Shown one piece after another: positions 60,511 to 64,000 of a stretch of DNA of 64,000 bases. Source of the stretch: JABSQH01 sp965230015 (GTDB lineage: Bacteria > Actinomycetota > Acidimicrobiia > Acidimicrobiales > Ilumatobacteraceae); the NCBI GenBank assembly GCA_965230015.1, contig CBDDKF010000003.1, forward strand, positions 380,051 through 444,050, in the 5' to 3' direction. Below the pieces are notes generated by a model. The model saw only the letters and a list, made by a program, of their open reading frames with translations. It was not told the DNA's origin and did not search any database. Made by a program: the position numbers and the translations under genes. Numbering within the stretch: the stretch's first letter is position 1; every line of letters starts with the position of its first letter.

Positions 60511-60828
60511 TCACTCCGCCGACGGCGGCGGAGGAGGAATTTCAGGGGCCGGAGCAGCGGGTGCGGCTTCGGCCTCTGGCGTTTCAGCGGCAGGTTCTGC
60601 CTCTTCGCTGCCCGCTGAGGCCGGGGCGGTGACCCGCCGCGGCGCCGCAGGCGATTGCGAGCGGAGCTCACCCAGTGGGAGCATCGCATCGCTAATCGAA
60701 CCGCCAAGGACATCACCAGTCGCGGTCGCGCTGTCATCGCTCTCTTCTGGAACCTCGACTTCTTCGCTGCAGGCCGAAAGAAGCAGGAGGCTGGCGCTGG
60801 CCAGCACAGGAAACAGGAGTGTCTTCAT
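60511..60828 (-). CDS. Small Pro/Ala/Glu-rich lipoprotein
   Basis: 105 residues from ATG 60828. Lipobox LLLLSAC gives Cys20; the mature chain is low-complexity, ending in Pro-rich EIPPPPP. The ATG overlaps the stop of lipB (ATGA), so it is likely translated after it. No domain recognised. Confidence 0.65.
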   Translation of the reverse strand: MKTLLFPVLASASLLLLSACSEEVEVPEESDDSATATGDVLGGSISDAMLPLGELRSQSPAAPRRVTAPASAGSEEAEPAAETPEAEAAPAAPAPEIPPPPPSAE

Positions 60829-61514
60829 CGGCACGCTCTTTGCGCGGCTGCATCCAATGTGGCAAGGAATTCGGCCGAATGAGCGATCAAGGCCTGATCC
60901 AATTGCTCATTGGTGACGTCAAGGCCAAGGCGCTTGAGGCTGGTGACGCCAAACTCCTCGATCCCGCACGGAACGATCCCAGTGAAATGCGACAGGTCGG
61001 GATCCACATTGATTGAAAAGCCGTGCATCGTGACCCAGCGCCGGACCCGAACGCCGATCGCGCCGATTTTGGCTTCGCGGCCGTCGATGTCCTTGGTCCA
61101 AATGCCGACACGGCCTTCGGCGCGCCAGCTCTCGACGCCGAAATCGGAAAGGGCGGCAATCACCCAACCTTCGATCGCATGGACGAAGCACCGCACATCT
61201 TTGCCGCGATGGTTGAGGTTGAGCATGACATAGCCGACCCTTTGACCGGGCCCATGATAGGTATAGCGTCCACCTCTGCCCGCTTTGACCACTTCGAAGC
61301 GCGGATCGAGCAATTCATCCTCCGCCGCGCTGGTGCCGGCGGTATAGACCGGCGGGTGCTCGAGCATCCAGATCAGCTCATCCGCTTCGCCCGCTGCAAT
61401 CGCACGATTGCGCAGCTCCATCGCTTCCAGCGCCTCGGTGTATGGCACTTGGCGGGTCTCTCGCTGCCATTCGAGCGGAGCGTCGAGATCATGGATGTGA
61501 GCATTGCTTGCCAT
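60825..61514 (-). CDS. lipB: Octanoyltransferase LipB
   Basis: 229 residues from ATG 61514. GRGGRYTYHGPGQ (79-91), Lys149 in AKIGAIGVR, and Cys183 in VPCGIEEFG are the LipB signature; Lys and Cys form the catalytic pair. Moves octanoyl groups from acyl carrier protein to lipoyl domains, first step of lipoate synthesis. Its presence as an ordinary chromosomal gene supports that the tail is a piece of a second chromosome. Confidence 0.96.
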   Translation of the reverse strand: MASNAHIHDLDAPLEWQRETRQVPYTEALEAMELRNRAIAAGEADELIWMLEHPPVYTAGTSAAEDELLDPRFEVVKAGRGGRYTYHGPGQRVGYVMLNLNHRGKDVRCFVHAIEGWVIAALSDFGVESWRAEGRVGIWTKDIDGREAKIGAIGVRVRRWVTMHGFSINVDPDLSHFTGIVPCGIEEFGVTSLKRLGLDVTNEQLDQALIAHSAEFLATLDAAAQRACR

Positions 61515-61593
61515 AGGACATTGCGTGGGGACATTTATCGCGCTTATCAAGGGGCAAACGCACTGAGCCTGCGGGCGCATGAGGGGATCTGCT

Positions 61594-62436
61594 TTGAAAC
61601 TGGACACTGGCAAGGCGTGGACGGACGCCGTTGGGTTGATTTCGAACAATCGTGACGCGGTGCTGGCCGTGGCCGGCCTGTTTTTCTTTTTGCCCAGCTT
61701 CGCGTTCTATCTGTTGCTACCTGAAGCGATGGTCCCGCAAGAGGCTCCTCCACCCGATAGCGCAGATTTCGGCGTGCTGATGGAAGCTATGCAGGCGCAG
61801 ATGGCTGAACAACTCGCAAACTATTGGTGGGTCACCCTGATCATCACCTTTGCGCAATGGTTCGGATTGCTGGCACTGATGGCTCTGCTGACCGATAGGG
61901 GACGTCCGACCGTCGGCGACGCGATGGGAGTCGGTGGGCGGGGATTGATCCCCTATCTGATTGCTCAGATTCTTCTGGTCCTTGGCATCAGCATTGGTCT
62001 GGGCGTGCCGCTTGGGATCTTGGCTGCGGTAGGAGGCGGAATTCTCGGCGCCGTGCTCATTCTGATTGCAATCCCGCTCATGATCTATGTCTTTGTGAAG
62101 TTCACGCTGGTCCCGGCGGTGATTGCGATTGAGCAGGAAATGAACCCGATTGCGGCAATCAAGAGATCGTGGAAACTGACCAAGGGCAACAGCTTGCGGC
62201 TGTTCTTCTTTCTGTTCTTATTGACCCTCGCCGCCATGGTAATCAGCATTCTGGTCGTCTTGGTCTTCGACGTCATTTTCGCCGCCATGGGCGCGACCGT
62301 GCAGCAAATCGGTGGCGGTTTTATCGAAAGCCTGGTCAGCGCGAGTGTGGCGGTGGTTTTGCTTGGAGCGATCGCGGCCGTGCACCGGCAATTGGCTGGT
62401 CCTGACGGGGCGGATGTCAGTGAGACCTTTGAGTAA
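61594..62436 (+). CDS. Multi-pass membrane protein (YciC / glycerophosphodiesterase membrane-domain-like)
   Basis: 280 residues from TTG 61594, which has GGGGA 6 bases before it and gives a start MKLDTGKAWTDA; ATG 61579 would add five residues. Six or so membrane segments, with VFVKFTLVPAVIAIEQEMNPIAAIKRSWKLTKG, a loop common to the YciC/UPF0259-like family of sphingomonads. Function unknown. Followed by a U-tailed terminator. Confidence 0.75.
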   Translation: MKLDTGKAWTDAVGLISNNRDAVLAVAGLFFFLPSFAFYLLLPEAMVPQEAPPPDSADFGVLMEAMQAQMAEQLANYWWVTLIITFAQWFGLLALMALLTDRGRPTVGDAMGVGGRGLIPYLIAQILLVLGISIGLGVPLGILAAVGGGILGAVLILIAIPLMIYVFVKFTLVPAVIAIEQEMNPIAAIKRSWKLTKGNSLRLFFFLFLLTLAAMVISILVVLVFDVIFAAMGATVQQIGGGFIESLVSASVAVVLLGAIAAVHRQLAGPDGADVSETFE

Positions 62437-62437
62437 T

Positions 62438-62460
62438 CTGAGTATTTTTCTCAGCCTTTT
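62438..62460 (+). terminator. Rho-independent terminator
   Basis: CTGAG-TATTTTT-CTCAG (62438-62454) followed by CCTTTT, starting 2 bases after the membrane-protein stop. Another dyad at ~62488-62509 (AGCGGGGCTAG / CTAGCCCGCT, one bulge) ends just before the MFS start. Confidence 0.65.
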
Positions 62461-62511
62461 GCTGAAAGCATGATTGAAAGCTCAGCGGGGCTAGCCTAGC
62501 CCGCTGGGGCT

Positions 62512-63878
62512 ATGACCGAAGGCAATCACGATCTTGAGGCGCCAGCTGCCGCGCCGAGCGGCGGTCGAGGAACGCAAGCTATCCCGAACGGTCGGATGGC
62601 GCTGTTGTTCACGGTGATGCTGGTCACCGCCGCGGGTAATACCGCCATGCAATCGGTCATGCCTTCGATCGGTACGGCGCTTGAGGTTGATGATGTCTGG
62701 ATCAGCCTCGCCTACAGCTGGTCGGCGCTGTTGTGGGTGTTCTGCGCCCCAATCTGGGCGCGCCGCTCTGACCGACGCGGACGTAAGGCGATGATGGCGC
62801 TGGGCCTGACCGGTTTTGTCGTTTCGATGGCGCTGTGTGGGATCGTCTTGTGGGCGGGCCTTTTCGGTGCCTTGACCGCCTTCTGGACGCTCCTGCTGTT
62901 TGCAGCAGCACGCAGCCTTTTCGGGGGCTTTGGCAGCGCTGCGCCGCCCGCGGTTCAAGCCTATGTCGCATCGAGGACACCGCGCTCTGAGCGAACCAAG
63001 GCCCTATCGCTGATCGCGTCGAGCTTCGGGGTCGGCACCGTTATAGGGCCAGCCTTGGCTCCTTTGATGGTGCTGCCGTTCATGGACATTGGACTGACCG
63101 GCCCGTTCCTTTGCTTCGCGCTGATTGGCCTATTGGCTCTGATCCTGCTCAGGTGGCGGCTTCCCAATGACGAACCCCAATATCCTGCGCGGGGTCGCGC
63201 GTTCGATGCAAGCGGTTCGGGTGCTCCGGCGGACAATGTTGTCGGGCATGATGATGACCACGATGTCGATGAGGAACCTGCCAAGTTGCGCTGGTTTGAG
63301 CCGCGTCTGCGGCATTGGGTCATTGCGGTCTGGTCGGCGGTCACGCGCAAGCCATGGTGCTTGGAATCTCGGGCTTTTTGGTGCTCGACCGCTTGGGGAT
63401 GCGTGACACGCCAGAGCTGGGTGCAGGTCCAGTTGGAATAGTGCTGATGTGCGGCGCGCTGGCGACCTTGCTTGCGCAATGGGGCCTTATCCCACGTTTC
63501 AATCTTGGTCCTCGAGCGGCCACGCTTTCAGGGATCGCGACCGCGGCTTTTGGCGTCGTTATCCTTGGGTCGGCGCAGCAATTGCACACCATTGCTCTGG
63601 GCTATTCCATCGCCTCGCTCGGCTTCGGTCTGTTTCGACCGGGCACGACCGCTGGCACGTCGCTAGCCGTGACGCGCGCCGAACAAGGCCAGGCATCCGG
63701 CATCGTCGCGTCTGTTGCCGGAGCGAGCTTTATCTATGCCCCTGCGCTTGGGGTCTTGCTTTACAACTTCTCAGACTGGCTGGGGTTTGGCCTGATTATT
63801 GTGCTGTGCCTTGCGGTGCTTGCGACCGGCTGGCGCACCTTGCAGGCGGACAGCGAGCTGACCCGGGACCGGAATTGA
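62512..63878 (+). CDS. MFS transporter, split by a one-base frameshift
   Basis: ATG 62512. The first part (to ~63327) gives helices 1-6 and a long charged loop (MTEGNHDLEAP start, RSDRRGRKAMMALG loop between TM2 and TM3). At about 63327-63328 the frame shifts; the second part reads GLVGGHAQAMVLGISGFLVLD and ends at 63878 with the remaining helices. Restoring one G in GCGGTC makes a single ~455-residue carrier. Substrate unknown. Either a sequencing error in a G run or a real inactivating mutation. Confidence 0.85.
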
Positions 63879-63888
63879 GTGTATCTTC

Positions 63889-63908
63889 GCTCGCGTGAGT
63901 TCGCGAGC
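63889..63908 (+). terminator. Hairpin after the MFS gene
   Basis: GCTCGCG / CGCGAGC, 7-bp perfect stem with a 6-nt loop, 10 bases after the stop, followed by TT. The remaining ~90 bases to the window edge show no gene. Confidence 0.55.
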
Positions 63909-64000
63909 TTAGAGGCCAGGGCGCGGGCGGCTCGGGTACGGCAAAGCCTTACAATATCTCAAGCACGCTATCCTGAGGCCGACACAGGCGCACACCCTTC

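Noticed and set aside
59170..64000. Genomic island acquired by horizontal transfer
   Set aside because: No integrase, tRNA or repeats at the edge, ordinary housekeeping content (lipB), two homopolymer frameshifts, and a mid-gene join make a chimera more likely.
1..64000. tRNA or rRNA genes
   Set aside because: No T-arm-like GGTTCGAATC pattern in a cloverleaf context or rRNA core sequence was noticed on either strand by eye; a tRNAscan run would settle it.

Overview
The window is two different genomes joined at about position 59,165. Bases 1 to about 59,165 look like a high-GC actinobacterium, most likely an Acidimicrobiia-type (Ilumatobacter-like) organism. This rests on gene style rather than on any search: many GTG starts, few Shine-Dalgarno sites, a mycofactocin mftE-mftF pair, ferredoxin-P450, acidic Thr/Ser-rich lipoproteins, OafA-SGNH acyltransferases and a split B12-dependent mutase subunit. 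From about 59,170 to the end, composition, codon use and gene content (old yellow enzyme, lipB, DMT permease, MFS) look like an alphaproteobacterium of the Sphingomonadales/Erythrobacter kind. The switch falls inside one open reading frame that fuses the start of a DMT permease to the zinc-finger end of a formamidopyrimidine-DNA glycosylase. The two multi-exon-length genes of this tail also carry single-base frameshifts, so the tail is best read as a chimeric join with lower consensus quality.

Layout of the actinobacterial part. 1-7.5 kb: hydrolase-OsmC fusion (left end cut off), permease, secreted protein, then racemase, BrkB-type membrane protein and ung on the minus strand, and a PLP enzyme plus a 2-oxoglutarate oxygenase on plus. 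7.5-10.4 kb: secreted lysozyme-like protein and a ROK protein, divergent. 10.4-15.2 kb: a tightly coupled minus-strand operon dedA-mftE-mftF-racemase-like-DUF418. 15.4-25.3 kb: double GNAT, a GH3-GH13 glycosidase pair with a divergent MFS carrier, YaaA, ferredoxin-P450 and a pair of fluoride channels. 25.3-28.3 kb: two-component system with a membrane protein. 28.4-33.9 kb: ABC-F ATPase, an arsenic-type operon (ArsR-phosphatase fusion, ArsC, FAD oxidoreductase) with a clear operator, and a RIO kinase. 34.3-40.1 kb: four lipoproteins, a phosphodiesterase-family protein, and a TetR/ABC-membrane-domain divergent pair sharing an operator. 40.1-43.5 kb: a PcrA/UvrD helicase interrupted by a 355-residue intein. 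43.6-58.8 kb: central metabolism (methylmalonyl-CoA mutase B12 subunit, sucCD, purH, metF, mdh, deoD) with two paralogous acyltransferases.

The most unusual signal is a family of 93-95 bp tandemly duplicated, stem-rich intergenic elements placed directly after the stop codons of sucD, purH and the first acyltransferase. Their helices show compensatory base changes between loci and each carries a second hairpin with a 9-nt loop. They look like structured RNA or terminator/processing elements rather than coding sequence. A shorter tandem hairpin pair follows the flavodoxin gene.

Working together: B12 subunit + sucCD fit the propionyl/methylmalonyl-CoA to succinate route feeding mdh; GH3, GH13 and the MFS carrier fit glucoside use; the arsenic operon senses and reduces arsenate; mftE/mftF suggest mycofactocin maturation, although mftA-D are not in this window.
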